This document shows positions 36,297 to 44,820 of a stretch of DNA of 64,000 bases, in pieces (position 1 is the stretch's first letter; every line of letters starts with the position of its first letter). The notes beneath the pieces were generated by a model that saw nothing but the letters and a program-made list of their open reading frames with translations, searched no databases and was not told the origin of the DNA. Location of the stretch: the NCBI RefSeq assembly GCF_026008495.1, contig NZ_BQUN01000004.1, positions 16,635-80,634 of the forward strand. The letters run 5' to 3'. Origin of the DNA: Streptomyces sp. A012304. GTDB taxonomy: Bacteria; Actinomycetota; Actinomycetes; Streptomycetales; Streptomycetaceae. The translations under genes and the position numbers were made by a program.

Positions 36297-37052
36297 ATGC
36301 GTGTCGCACTGTTCCTGACCTGTGTCAACGACACGCTCTATCCGGAAACCGGCCGTGCCGTGGTGAAACTCCTGACCAGGCTGGGTGTCGAGGTCGATTT
36401 CCCGATGGCCCAGACCTGCTGCGGACAGGCTCACTACAACACCGGCTACCGTCATGAGGCCGAACCCCTCGCCCGGCATTTCTCCGATGTTTTCGGGGAG
36501 TACGAGGCGATCGTCACGCCCTCCGGGTCATGCGGGGCGATGGTGCGGGAGCTGTATCCGCGGATGGGTGAGCGGGCCCGGGCAGAGGGACGCGGGAACG
36601 CCCTCGCGGCCACCCTGGCGCCCGTGGTCCCCAAGACCTACGAGCTGACCGAGTTCCTCGTGGACGTGCTGGGCGTGACGGACGTCGGCGCCCATTACCC
36701 GCACAAGGTGACCTATCACCCGACCTGCCACGGGCTGCGCGGGCTGGGGCTCGGTGACCGGCCGCGCCGGCTGCTCCAGGCCGTCAAGGGGCTGGAGCTG
36801 GTGGAGCTGCCCGGCGCCGACGAGTGCTGCGGCTTCGGCGGCACCTTCGCGCTGAAGAACTCCGACGTCTCGGTGGCGATGGGCGCCGACAAGGTGCGCA
36901 ACGCCGCCTCGACCGGAGCGGACGTGCTGTGCGCGGCCGACAACTCGTGCCTGATGCACATCGGCGGCACCATGACCCGGCTCGCGGTGGGCATGCGGCC
37001 GGTGCACATCGCGGAGATCCTGGCGAGCACGGAGGAGGACGCGACCGTATGA
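36297..37052 (+). CDS. lutA: L-lactate utilisation protein A (Fe-S subunit)
   Basis: A 251-residue LutA/YkgE (LldE) protein with two cysteine-rich CCG domains: the first includes TCVNDTLYP and AQTCCGQAHYN, the second YHPTCHGLRGLG and ADECCGFGGTFALKN. With LutB and LutC it oxidises L-lactate to pyruvate. GAGGAG precedes the ATG. It overlaps lutB by 4 nt. Following the rhamnose genes, it would consume the lactate formed from lactaldehyde. Confidence 0.92.
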   Translation: MRVALFLTCVNDTLYPETGRAVVKLLTRLGVEVDFPMAQTCCGQAHYNTGYRHEAEPLARHFSDVFGEYEAIVTPSGSCGAMVRELYPRMGERARAEGRGNALAATLAPVVPKTYELTEFLVDVLGVTDVGAHYPHKVTYHPTCHGLRGLGLGDRPRRLLQAVKGLELVELPGADECCGFGGTFALKNSDVSVAMGADKVRNAASTGADVLCAADNSCLMHIGGTMTRLAVGMRPVHIAEILASTEEDATV

Positions 37053-38527
37053 GCGGGACGTTCGTCGGGATGCCGGCGTTCCCGAAGGCCGCGCGCGAAG
37101 CGGTCGGTGACCGGACCCTGCGGGGCAATCTGCGGCACGCCACGCACACCATCCGCGGCAAGCGGGCGAAGGCCGTCGCCGAGGTGTCGGACTGGGCGGA
37201 GCTGCGCGAGGCGGGCAAGCGGATCAAGGACCACACGCTCCGCCACCTGGACCGCTATCTGCTGCGGTTGGAGGAGTCGGTGACGGCCGCGGGCGGCATC
37301 GTCCACTGGGCGGCCGACGCCGACGAGGCCAACGCGATCGTGACCCACCTCGTCAAGATGACCGGCGAGTCGGAGGTCGTGAAGGTCAAGTCCATGGCCA
37401 CGCAGGAGATCGGGCTCAACGAGGCGCTGGAGGCGGAGGGCATCCGCGCCTACGAGACCGATCTGGCCGAGCTGATCGTGCAACTGGGCAAGGACCGGCC
37501 CTCGCACATCCTCGTCCCGGCCATCCACCGCAACCGCGGCGAGATCCGTGACATCTTCGCGAGCGAGATGAGCGAGTGGGGCCGCCCCGCCCCCGAGGGC
37601 CTCACCGACACGCCCGCCGAACTCGCGGAGGCCGCCCGCCTGCACCTGCGGGAGAAGTTCCTGCGGGCCAAGGTCGGCATCTCCGGCGCCAATTTCATGG
37701 TCGCGGAGACCGGCACCCTCGTCGTGGTCGAGTCCGAGGGCAACGGCCGGATGTGCCTGACCCTCCCCGAGACGCTGATCTCCGTCGTCGGCATCGAGAA
37801 GATCGTGCCGACCTGGCAGGACCTGGAGGTGTTCCTCCAGACCCTGCCCCGCTCGTCCACGGCCGAGCGCATGAACCCCTACACCTCGACCTGGACCGGC
37901 ACCACGGACGGCGACGGCCCGAGCACCTTCCACCTGGTCCTGCTCGACAACGGCCGCACCGACACCCTCGCCGACGAGGTCGGCCGCCAGGCCCTGCGCT
38001 GCATCCGCTGCTCCGCCTGCCTGAACGTGTGCCCCGTCTACGAACGGGCCGGCGGCCACGCCTACGGGTCCGTCTACCCCGGGCCCATCGGCGCGATCCT
38101 CAGCCCGCAGCTGCGCGGCACGCAGAGCGAGATCGACGCCTCGCTGCCCTACGCCTCGTCGCTGTGCGGCGCCTGCTACGAGGTGTGCCCGGTCGCCATC
38201 GACATCCCGGAGGTCCTGGTGCACCTGCGCGAGCGGGTGGTGGAGGGCGGTCCGGTGACCCGGGACGGCAACAAGGTGGTGCTGAAGCCCGCCAAGGGGC
38301 ACGCCGCGGAACGGGCCGCGATGCGCGCGGCCCGCTGGGCGTTCGGCCGGCCCGGGGCCCTGCGCGCCGGCCAGCGGCTCGCCTCCCGCACCCGGCGCCT
38401 GCATCCCCGTACGCTGCCGGGCCCCGGCAAGGCGTGGACCGGCAGCCGTGATCTGCCGGCCGTACCCGCGGAGCCGTTCCGCGACTGGTGGCAGCGCACG
38501 AACGGCGGAAAGGACGAGGTCGAGTGA
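37049..38527 (+). CDS. lutB: L-lactate utilisation protein B (Fe-S, LUD domain)
   Basis: A 492-residue LutB/YkgF (LldF) protein. An N-terminal LUD domain (TLRGNLRHATHTIRGKR, GISGANFMVAETGTLVVVESEG) precedes two 4Fe-4S motifs, CIRCSACLNVCPVY near residue 317 and CGACYEVCP near 372, and a basic C-terminal tail. It passes electrons from lactate within the LutABC complex. It overlaps lutA and lutC by 4 nt on each side, so the three are a coupled unit. Confidence 0.92.
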   Translation: MSGTFVGMPAFPKAAREAVGDRTLRGNLRHATHTIRGKRAKAVAEVSDWAELREAGKRIKDHTLRHLDRYLLRLEESVTAAGGIVHWAADADEANAIVTHLVKMTGESEVVKVKSMATQEIGLNEALEAEGIRAYETDLAELIVQLGKDRPSHILVPAIHRNRGEIRDIFASEMSEWGRPAPEGLTDTPAELAEAARLHLREKFLRAKVGISGANFMVAETGTLVVVESEGNGRMCLTLPETLISVVGIEKIVPTWQDLEVFLQTLPRSSTAERMNPYTSTWTGTTDGDGPSTFHLVLLDNGRTDTLADEVGRQALRCIRCSACLNVCPVYERAGGHAYGSVYPGPIGAILSPQLRGTQSEIDASLPYASSLCGACYEVCPVAIDIPEVLVHLRERVVEGGPVTRDGNKVVLKPAKGHAAERAAMRAARWAFGRPGALRAGQRLASRTRRLHPRTLPGPGKAWTGSRDLPAVPAEPFRDWWQRTNGGKDEVE

Positions 38528-39165
38528 ACAGCAGGGATCGGATCCTCGGCCGGGTGCGGCGCGCCCTGGCCGACGTACCGCCGGACGACACGCCCTACGA
38601 GGAGGCGGTGCCGCGCGCCTACCTGCGCGAGCACGGTGCCCTCGACGCCGAGGAGAGGGTGGAGCTGCTCGCCGAGAACCTCGCGGACTACCGGGCGCTG
38701 GTGCACCGCTGCGGCGAAGGCGAACTGCCCTCGCTCATCGCCGAGTTGCTGGCGCGGCGGGAGGCGGCGACCGTGCTGGTGCCGGTCGGCCTGGAGGAAG
38801 GCTGGCTCGCGGGGACACCGGTCACGCGGGTCCCCGACCGGGCCGAGAGCACCCCGCACGAGCTGGACCGGGTCGACAGCGTGGTCACCGCGTGCGCCGT
38901 GGCCGTGGCGGAGACCGGCACGATCGTGCTGGACGGCGGGCCCGACCAGGGGCGGCGCCGCGTCACCCTGGTCCCCGACCACCACATCTGCGTCGTGCGC
39001 GTGCCCGACCAGGTCGTGTCCTCCGTGCCGCAGGCCCTGGAACGGCTGGACCCCACCCGTCCGCTCACGTGGATCTCCGGGCCGTCGGCCACCAGCGACA
39101 TCGAACTGGACCGGGTGGAAGGGGTGCACGGCCCGCGCACCCTGGAGGTGATCCTGGTCGGCTGA
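38524..39165 (+). CDS. lutC: L-lactate utilisation protein C (LUD domain)
   Basis: A 213-residue LutC/YkgG (LldG) protein with a single LUD domain (VTACAVAVAETGTIVLDGGPDQGRR by segments, VPDHHICVV). The GTG start overlaps the lutB stop. It is the last gene of the rightward rhamnose-lactate run. No lutR-type GntR regulator is present, so control by the rhamnose regulator is likely (inference). Confidence 0.9.
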   Translation: MNSRDRILGRVRRALADVPPDDTPYEEAVPRAYLREHGALDAEERVELLAENLADYRALVHRCGEGELPSLIAELLARREAATVLVPVGLEEGWLAGTPVTRVPDRAESTPHELDRVDSVVTACAVAVAETGTIVLDGGPDQGRRRVTLVPDHHICVVRVPDQVVSSVPQALERLDPTRPLTWISGPSATSDIELDRVEGVHGPRTLEVILVG

Positions 39166-39172
39166 GCCGTCC

Positions 39173-40711
39173 TCACAGGTCGCGCCGCTCCAGGGGCCGC
39201 TGGGCCGGACCCTGGACGACGCGCCCCTCGACGTCGAACCGGGAGCCGTGGCACGGGCACTCCCAGGCGCGTTCGGCGCGGTTGAAGGCCACCAGGCAGC
39301 CCATGTGGGTGCAGCGCGCGGACAGGGCGTGCAGTTGCCCGGCCTCGTCGCGGTGGACGGCGCAGCGCTCCCCGGAGACGCGGACGACCGCGCCGTCGCC
39401 GGGGGCGATCTCGTCCACCGCGGGTCCGGACGCCGTCGGCAGCCGGTCGCCGACGAAGTGGCGGGCCACGTCGGCCTGGTGCTTGAGGAAAGCCGCGCCC
39501 TCGCGGACCACGGAGGCGATACGGCGGGGGTCGTAGAGGTCGCTCCAGGGGCAGGTGCGGCCGGTGATCCGCTCGCTCAGCAGCCGGCCCGCCATGATGC
39601 CGCTGCTCATGCCCCAGCCGCCGAACCCGGTCGCCACGTACGTGTTCCTGCTGCCGGGGTGCAGGGCGCCGACGAGCGGCACGGAGTCGGTGGAGTCGTT
39701 GTCCTGGGTGGCCCACCGGTGGGTGAAGTCGAGCTTGCCGAAGCGTTCGACCGCCCAGTCGGCGAGCCTGCCGAAGCGTTCGTCGACGTCCCCGCCGGTG
39801 CCGGGCGTGAAGTGCTCCCCGGTGACGATGAGCAGGCGCCGTCCGTCGTCCAGGGGAGCCGTGCGCACCGAGCGGGTGTTCTGCTCCTGCGTGATGTACA
39901 TGCCGTGCGGGGCGGTGGCGGCGTCGACCGGCGCGGCCAGCACGAGTTCCCGGCGCGGCGAGAGCCGGGTGAACAGCAACGCCCGGTCGAAGACGGGGTA
40001 GTGGGTGGCGACGACGACGGCCTGGGCGGTGACGGTCGTGGCGGACGTGCCGGACTCGACGGTCAGCTCGCAGGGGTCGCCCTCGTCGAGTCCGGTGACG
40101 CGGGTGTTCTCGTGGATCGTGCCGCCGAGCCGCCGGATGCCGTCGGCGACGGCCAGCAGGTACTTGCGGGGGTGGAACTGGGCCTGGCCGGCGACGCGGA
40201 CCGCGCCCGCGACGGGGAACGGCAGTTCCGTCTCGGTCACGTACTCGGCGGGCAGCCCGGCCTCCCGCGCCGCCTCCGCCTCGGCCTTGAGGACGTCGGT
40301 CCGCGAGGGGTCCTCGACGTAGGTGTAGGAGGCGGTCTCCTCCCACTCGCAGTCGACGCCCAGCTCCTCGGCGACCTCCTTGGCGTGGCGGACGGCGTCC
40401 GTCTGGGAGAGCGCGTACAGCCGGGCCCCCTCCGGGCCGCGGGTGCGCCGCAGGTGGTCGTAGATCAGGGTGTGCTGGACGCTCACCTTGGCGGTGGTGT
40501 GGCCGGTGACGCCGGCCGCGACGCGGTGCGCCTCCAACACCGCCACCGAGCGGCCCCGTCGGGCCAGCTCCCAGGCCGTGCTGAGTCCCGCGATGCCCGC
40601 GCCGACGACGGCGACGTCGACGCGGAGCGGCCCCTCCGGCGGGGGCGCCGGGTCACCGGGCGGTGCGGTGTCCAGCCAGTACGACCCGTGGATGTGCGCC
40701 TGCTCGCTCAT
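39173..40711 (-). CDS. FAD-dependent oxidoreductase with C-terminal Rieske domain
   Basis: A 512-residue protein. A DAO-type FAD domain (VVGAGIAGLSTAWELARRG at about 34-52) is followed by a C-terminal Rieske 2Fe-2S domain with CTHMGC and CPCHGSRFD near residues 465-490. This combination is common in actinobacteria and is thought to couple an amine or thiol-type oxidation to an electron carrier; the substrate is unknown. The ATG at 40711 has weak Shine-Dalgarno. It converges on lutC with an 8-nt gap. Confidence 0.88.
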   Translation of the reverse strand: MSEQAHIHGSYWLDTAPPGDPAPPPEGPLRVDVAVVGAGIAGLSTAWELARRGRSVAVLEAHRVAAGVTGHTTAKVSVQHTLIYDHLRRTRGPEGARLYALSQTDAVRHAKEVAEELGVDCEWEETASYTYVEDPSRTDVLKAEAEAAREAGLPAEYVTETELPFPVAGAVRVAGQAQFHPRKYLLAVADGIRRLGGTIHENTRVTGLDEGDPCELTVESGTSATTVTAQAVVVATHYPVFDRALLFTRLSPRRELVLAAPVDAATAPHGMYITQEQNTRSVRTAPLDDGRRLLIVTGEHFTPGTGGDVDERFGRLADWAVERFGKLDFTHRWATQDNDSTDSVPLVGALHPGSRNTYVATGFGGWGMSSGIMAGRLLSERITGRTCPWSDLYDPRRIASVVREGAAFLKHQADVARHFVGDRLPTASGPAVDEIAPGDGAVVRVSGERCAVHRDEAGQLHALSARCTHMGCLVAFNRAERAWECPCHGSRFDVEGRVVQGPAQRPLERRDL

Positions 40712-40765
40712 GGCGGCCGAGTTCCCGCGACCGGGCCGGTCACACGGCCGGCCAGGTCCCACGGT

Positions 40766-41185
40766 CTACTGATTGGACTCCGCGGCGCTGATGTCTCCGA
40801 GCGCCGACTCCGGATCGCGCTCGATGGCCAGGTCTCCGAGGGAGACGATGCCGACCGGCCGGCCCTCCTCGACGACCGGGACGCGGCGCACCGCGTGCTC
40901 GCGCATCACCTGCACGGCGTGGTCCAGATCCTCGTCCGGGCCCACGGTGACCAGGTCGTCGCTGCACACCGTGGCCACCGTCGTCTGCGCCGGGTCCCCG
41001 CCCTCGGCGAGGGCGCGCACCACGAGGTCGCGGTCGCTGACCAGGCCGCGCAGCCGGTCGTGGTCCGTGACCAGGACCGCTCCGATGTTCTCGTCGCGCA
41101 TGAGCCGGGCCACGGCCGTCACCGATGCCTGCGGTTCCACCGTCACGGGCTCGGCCGTCATGATGTCCCGCACGTGCTGAGTCAC
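40766..41185 (-). CDS. CBS-domain pair protein
   Basis: A 139-residue protein made of two CBS domains (VRDIMTAEPVTVEPQASVTAVARLM by segments, IGAVLVTDHDRLRGLVSDRDLV; then HAVRRVPVVEEGRPVGIVSLGDLA). Such stand-alone Bateman modules bind adenine nucleotides and act as energy or redox sensors. The GTG at 41185 follows GGAGGACAGCC. It lies 54 nt upstream of the Rieske oxidoreductase on the same strand. Confidence 0.9.
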   Translation of the reverse strand: MTQHVRDIMTAEPVTVEPQASVTAVARLMRDENIGAVLVTDHDRLRGLVSDRDLVVRALAEGGDPAQTTVATVCSDDLVTVGPDEDLDHAVQVMREHAVRRVPVVEEGRPVGIVSLGDLAIERDPESALGDISAAESNQ

Positions 41186-41308
41186 GGCTGTCCTCCTTCC
41201 GGTGGGCGGCGGTCCGTCACCGCCGCTCGGCGCACGGGTACCCGTCGCGGGCGCCCGCACCCCGGGCGGACGGCGCGTACGGCGTCACTTTCCGCGGAGG
41301 CGCCGCCT

Positions 41309-41881
41309 TCAGGAGTAGGTGAGCGGGCAGCCGTAGCGCAGCGAGTACTGGGCGGCGCGCAGGTACAGCGCCACGTAGAAGGCCGTGTCCAGGTCGTCGC
41401 TCCACGGGCCGGGCCGGGTGGCGGCGAGCCCGCCCGCGCTGCCGTCCATGAACCACGCGGTCAGTTCCAGGTTGGCGCCCGTCGCCGGTATCGCGTCCAG
41501 GGGCAGGCCGAGGAAGCCGGCCAGCCGCTCGGCGAGGGCGAGGACCTGCGGGGCTCCGGCGATGACGGTCTCGTCCGCGAACCAGGAGCCGATGGGCAGC
41601 GGGATCGGCTTCTCCAGGGAGAGCGGCACCAGGACGGTCCAGTCCTGGAGGGTCTCGCGCTCGGCGTCGCTCAGGCGGGCCCGGCACAGTGCGTCGAACC
41701 CCGTCATGGACGGGCTGACCTTCTCCTCGAACCAGCCGCGGTCCGGTCCGGACACGGTGTCGTACGGCGGCAGGCCCCGCGCTCTCAGCTCGTCGTTCAG
41801 CGCCGCGGCCACGTCCCCGTGGCCGCCCTCCTCCTCGCCGAACCATTCCCGCCCGTCGATGCTCACCAGATAAACGCCCAT
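41309..41881 (-). CDS. Conserved hypothetical protein
   Basis: A 190-residue soluble protein starting MGVYLVSIDGREWFGEEEGG. I do not recognise a domain. It is acidic, with a Trp/Leu-rich middle (LQDWTVLVPLSLEKPIPLPIGSW) and ends LRYGCPLTYS. Codon use is normal for its neighbours. The repeat-bearing gap (41882-42049) separates it from the divergent MoxR gene. Confidence 0.65.
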   Translation of the reverse strand: MGVYLVSIDGREWFGEEEGGHGDVAAALNDELRARGLPPYDTVSGPDRGWFEEKVSPSMTGFDALCRARLSDAERETLQDWTVLVPLSLEKPIPLPIGSWFADETVIAGAPQVLALAERLAGFLGLPLDAIPATGANLELTAWFMDGSAGGLAATRPGPWSDDLDTAFYVALYLRAAQYSLRYGCPLTYS

Positions 41882-41899
41882 GATCGCACCGTACCGGGG

Positions 41900-41980
41900 G
41901 GCACTGACAGCACCGGTCCTGATGACAAGGCACTGACAGCACTGGTCCCTGTTCCTGATGACAAGTCACTGAACAAGCGC
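41900..41980. repeat. Imperfect tandem repeat between divergent genes
   Basis: GGCACTGACAGCACCGGTCC and GGCACTGACAGCACTGGTCC (starting 41900 and 41929) are each followed by CCTGATGACAA, and a partial third copy starts GTCACTGA at 41965. The unit is 29-36 bp. It lies about 70-150 nt upstream of the MoxR start. Confidence 0.75.
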
Positions 41981-42049
41981 TTAGATATCTCCGGGTGCTC
42001 GGACAGCTCCCCGATCCCCCGTGCCCGACGCCGACCACCGGAGGCCCCG

Positions 42050-42907
42050 TTGTTCACGTCCGTCGACGATGTCTCCGCCCGTCTCGCCGAGACCGGCTAC
42101 CTGGCCTCCCCCGCCGTCGCCACGACCGTCTTCCTCGCCGACCGGCTCGGCAAGCCGCTCCTCGTGGAGGGCCCGGCGGGCGTCGGCAAGACCGAACTCG
42201 CCAAGGCGGTCGCCCAGGTGGCGGACGCCCGGCTGGTGCGCCTGCAGTGCTACGAGGGCGTCGACGAGTCCCGGGCGCTGTACGAGTGGAACCACGCCAA
42301 GCAGCTGCTGCGCATCAGCGCGAGCCGCGACGAGACATGGGACGAGACCCGCACGGACATCTTCAGCGAGGAGTTCCTCCTCCCCCGCCCCCTGTTGACC
42401 GCGATCCGCGGCGACGAGCCGACGGTGCTGCTGATCGACGAGACCGACAAGGCCGACGTCGAGGTGGAGGGGCTGCTCCTGGAGGTGCTCAGCGACTTCC
42501 AGGTGACCGTGCCGGAGCTGGGCACGATCACCGCGAGCCGACGCCCGTTCGTGGTGCTCACCTCCAACGCCAGCCGTGAGCTGTCGGAGGCGCTGCGCCG
42601 CCGCTGTCTGTTCCTGCACCTCGGCTTCCCCGACGAGGAGCTGGAGCGGCGGATCGTCCGGCTGAAGGTGCCCGGCATCGACGCGGCGCTGGCCGCGTCC
42701 GTGGTGCGGGTGGTGGGCGCGCTGCGCGCGATGGACCTGCGCAAGGTGCCCTCCGTGGCCGAGACCATCGACTGGGCGCGGACCCTGCTCGCCCTGGGCG
42801 CCGACACGCTCGACGAGACCCTGGTGCGTGACACGCTGGGCGTGATCCTCAAGCACCAGGACGACGTCCTGAAGGCCGCCGCGAAGCTGGACCTGGACGC
42901 CGTATGA
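42050..42907 (+). CDS. MoxR-type AAA+ ATPase
   Basis: A 285-residue MoxR/RavA-type AAA+ protein: Walker A GPAGVGKTEL at about residues 41-48, Walker B VLLIDETDKAD, sensor 1 VVLTSNASREL and an arginine-finger region EALRRRC. MoxR proteins with VWA partners act as chaperones that assemble metal cofactors or complexes. The TTG at 42050 follows GGAGGCCCCG and fits the family N-terminus. Its stop overlaps the VWA gene start by 4 nt. Confidence 0.9.
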   Translation: MFTSVDDVSARLAETGYLASPAVATTVFLADRLGKPLLVEGPAGVGKTELAKAVAQVADARLVRLQCYEGVDESRALYEWNHAKQLLRISASRDETWDETRTDIFSEEFLLPRPLLTAIRGDEPTVLLIDETDKADVEVEGLLLEVLSDFQVTVPELGTITASRRPFVVLTSNASRELSEALRRRCLFLHLGFPDEELERRIVRLKVPGIDAALAASVVRVVGALRAMDLRKVPSVAETIDWARTLLALGADTLDETLVRDTLGVILKHQDDVLKAAAKLDLDAV

Positions 42908-44262
42908 CCGGCCCGGCCGATGCGGCGGCGCGGCTGACGGGGTTCGTCGCCGCGCTGCGCGCGCACGGGGTGCGGATCGGCACCGGTGAGACGGTGGACG
43001 CGGCCGGGGCCGCCGCGGCACTGGGGTTCGCGGACCGGGTGCTGCTGCGGGAGGGACTGGCCGCGACCCTGCTGCGCTCCACGGACCAGCGGCGGCTGTT
43101 CGACACCGTCTTCGACCTGTACTTCCCGAGGAGCGTCGGCGCGCCCGGGAACGGGCCCGGGGACCGGGAGGACCTGCGCGACCGGCTGGCCGCCGCGCTC
43201 GCCGACCACGACGAGGCGCTGCTGGGGCGGCTGGCCGTCGAGGCGGTCGACGGCCTGGGCGGATACGGGAGTTCACCGGGGTCGGACGGCTGGTCGTCGT
43301 ACCAGACCCTGGACCGGCTGCGGCCGCAGACGCTGCTGGCGCGGGTGCGGGACGACGTGCGGGCGCGAGGCGGGGCCGCCGGGTTCACGGACCGGTTGCT
43401 GGAGGACGAGATCCGGCGGCGCATCGAGGTGTTCCGGGCGCTGGTGGCGGCGGAGGCGCGGCGCCGGGTGGCGGAGCGTCGCGGCCGGGACGAGATCGCC
43501 CGGCGGGCGGTGGCGCCGACCGCCGACCGGGTCGACTTCCTGTACGCGGGCAAGGACCGGCTGGCCGAACTGCGGCGCACGGTGGGGCCGTTGGCGCGCA
43601 AGCTGGCGACCCGGATGGCGGCACGGCGGCGCCGGGCCGCGCGGGGCTCGATCGATCTGCGCCGCACCCTGCGCGGTTCGCTGTCGACGGGCGGGGTGCC
43701 GATGCGGCCCGTGCTGCGCCGACGGCGCCCGGCCCGCCCCGAACTGGTGCTGCTGTGCGACGTGTCGGGCTCGGTGTCCGGCTTCTCCGACTTCACCATG
43801 CTGCTGGTGCAGGCGCTGCACGACCAGTTCGGCAAGGTGCGGGTCTTCGCCTTCGTCAACCGGATCGACGAGGTGACCGGCCTGCTGGAGCACGGCGCCG
43901 CCGACCCGGAGGGACTCGGCGCCCGCATCCGCGCCGAGGCCACCCTGACCGGCTGGCACGGCAGCAGCGACTACGGCGTCGCCCTGGGCGAGTTCGCACA
44001 GCGCTACGAGGGCGCGGTGGGCCCGCGCACGACGGTGTTCGTGCTCGGCGACGCCCGGACGAACATGAGCGACCCCAACCTGCCGGCCCTGAGGCAGATC
44101 GCCGAACGGGCCCGCCGGGTGCACTGGCTGAACCCGGAGCCGCGTCCGCAGTGGGGCACGGGGGACTCCGTCGCACCGCTGTACGCCGAGCTGGTGGCGA
44201 TGCACGAATGCCGCACCGCTCATCAACTCGGCGCGCTGGTCAGCAGGTTGCTGCCGGTGTGA
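42904..44262 (+). CDS. VWA-domain protein (CoxE-like)
   Basis: A 452-residue protein: an N-terminal helical half rich in Arg, then a von Willebrand A domain with the MIDAS DVSGS (D286, S288, S290), the GWHGSSDYG loop and VLGDARTNMSDP. This matches CoxE-type VWA proteins, which pair with MoxR ATPases (CoxD) in maturation of molybdenum CO dehydrogenase and similar systems. No obvious client enzyme is adjacent; the client may lie elsewhere. Confidence 0.88.
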   Translation: MTGPADAAARLTGFVAALRAHGVRIGTGETVDAAGAAAALGFADRVLLREGLAATLLRSTDQRRLFDTVFDLYFPRSVGAPGNGPGDREDLRDRLAAALADHDEALLGRLAVEAVDGLGGYGSSPGSDGWSSYQTLDRLRPQTLLARVRDDVRARGGAAGFTDRLLEDEIRRRIEVFRALVAAEARRRVAERRGRDEIARRAVAPTADRVDFLYAGKDRLAELRRTVGPLARKLATRMAARRRRAARGSIDLRRTLRGSLSTGGVPMRPVLRRRRPARPELVLLCDVSGSVSGFSDFTMLLVQALHDQFGKVRVFAFVNRIDEVTGLLEHGAADPEGLGARIRAEATLTGWHGSSDYGVALGEFAQRYEGAVGPRTTVFVLGDARTNMSDPNLPALRQIAERARRVHWLNPEPRPQWGTGDSVAPLYAELVAMHECRTAHQLGALVSRLLPV

Positions 44263-44311
44263 CGCGAAGCGTCCAAGCCCCGCGACGCCGGGATGATCCA
44301 AACGACAGGGT

Positions 44312-44677
44312 CTAGTCGCCCGAGGCCTTCGCGTACTCCTTGGCCATCTGGCCCGCGAAGTCGTACGCCACGACCTGTTCGTCGCCCACCACCCAGGCGT
44401 CGTGACCGGGCGGGCACACGAACACGTCACCGGGGCCGACCTCGCTCTCGCCGCCCTCGTCCATACGGATGTGCAGGCGGCCCTGGACGATGTACCCGTT
44501 GTGGTGGACCTGGCAGCTGTCCGTCCCCGCGATCGGTGCCACGGACTCGGACCAGCGCCAGCCGGGCTCGAAGGTCGCCACGGCGAAGTCCAGCCCCGTC
44601 ATGTGGACGGCTTCGAGGTGACCGCGCGGGAAATCGCGCCGCTCGTCCGGCTTGTCGAGCGTCTTCACTTCCAGCAT
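44312..44677 (-). CDS. Cupin-domain protein
   Basis: A 121-residue single-cupin protein (FAVATFEPGWRWSESV, CQVHHNGYIVQGRLHIRMD, VGPGDVFVCPPGHDAWVVGDE). The two cupin motifs supply His and Glu metal ligands. Its function is unknown; many such proteins are small dioxygenases or sugar-binding proteins. It converges on the VWA gene with a 49-bp gap. Confidence 0.85.
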   Translation of the reverse strand: MLEVKTLDKPDERRDFPRGHLEAVHMTGLDFAVATFEPGWRWSESVAPIAGTDSCQVHHNGYIVQGRLHIRMDEGGESEVGPGDVFVCPPGHDAWVVGDEQVVAYDFAGQMAKEYAKASGD

Positions 44678-44820
44678 GACGCTCCTCCCTTCCGGCCGCG
44701 CTCACCACGGCCGGGGCCCGTCTCCCCCGGCGGCTCTGGACGTCACCGGTGAGGGCCGAGCCCCACACCTCCATCGTCCGCCCGCCACCCGGGCGCCGCC
44801 ATTCGGGCGATCGGCACCGC

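Noticed and set aside
41863..42057. Small leftward frame across the tandem repeat
   Set aside because: Its Ser/Gly/Val-rich middle is just the repeat translated, and no ribosome site is present.
39248..42907. Long rightward frame of over 1,200 codons joined to the MoxR gene
   Set aside because: Only the last 285 codons match MoxR; the rest is antisense to the oxidoreductase, CBS and hypothetical genes, and the TTG at 42050 has a proper ribosome site.
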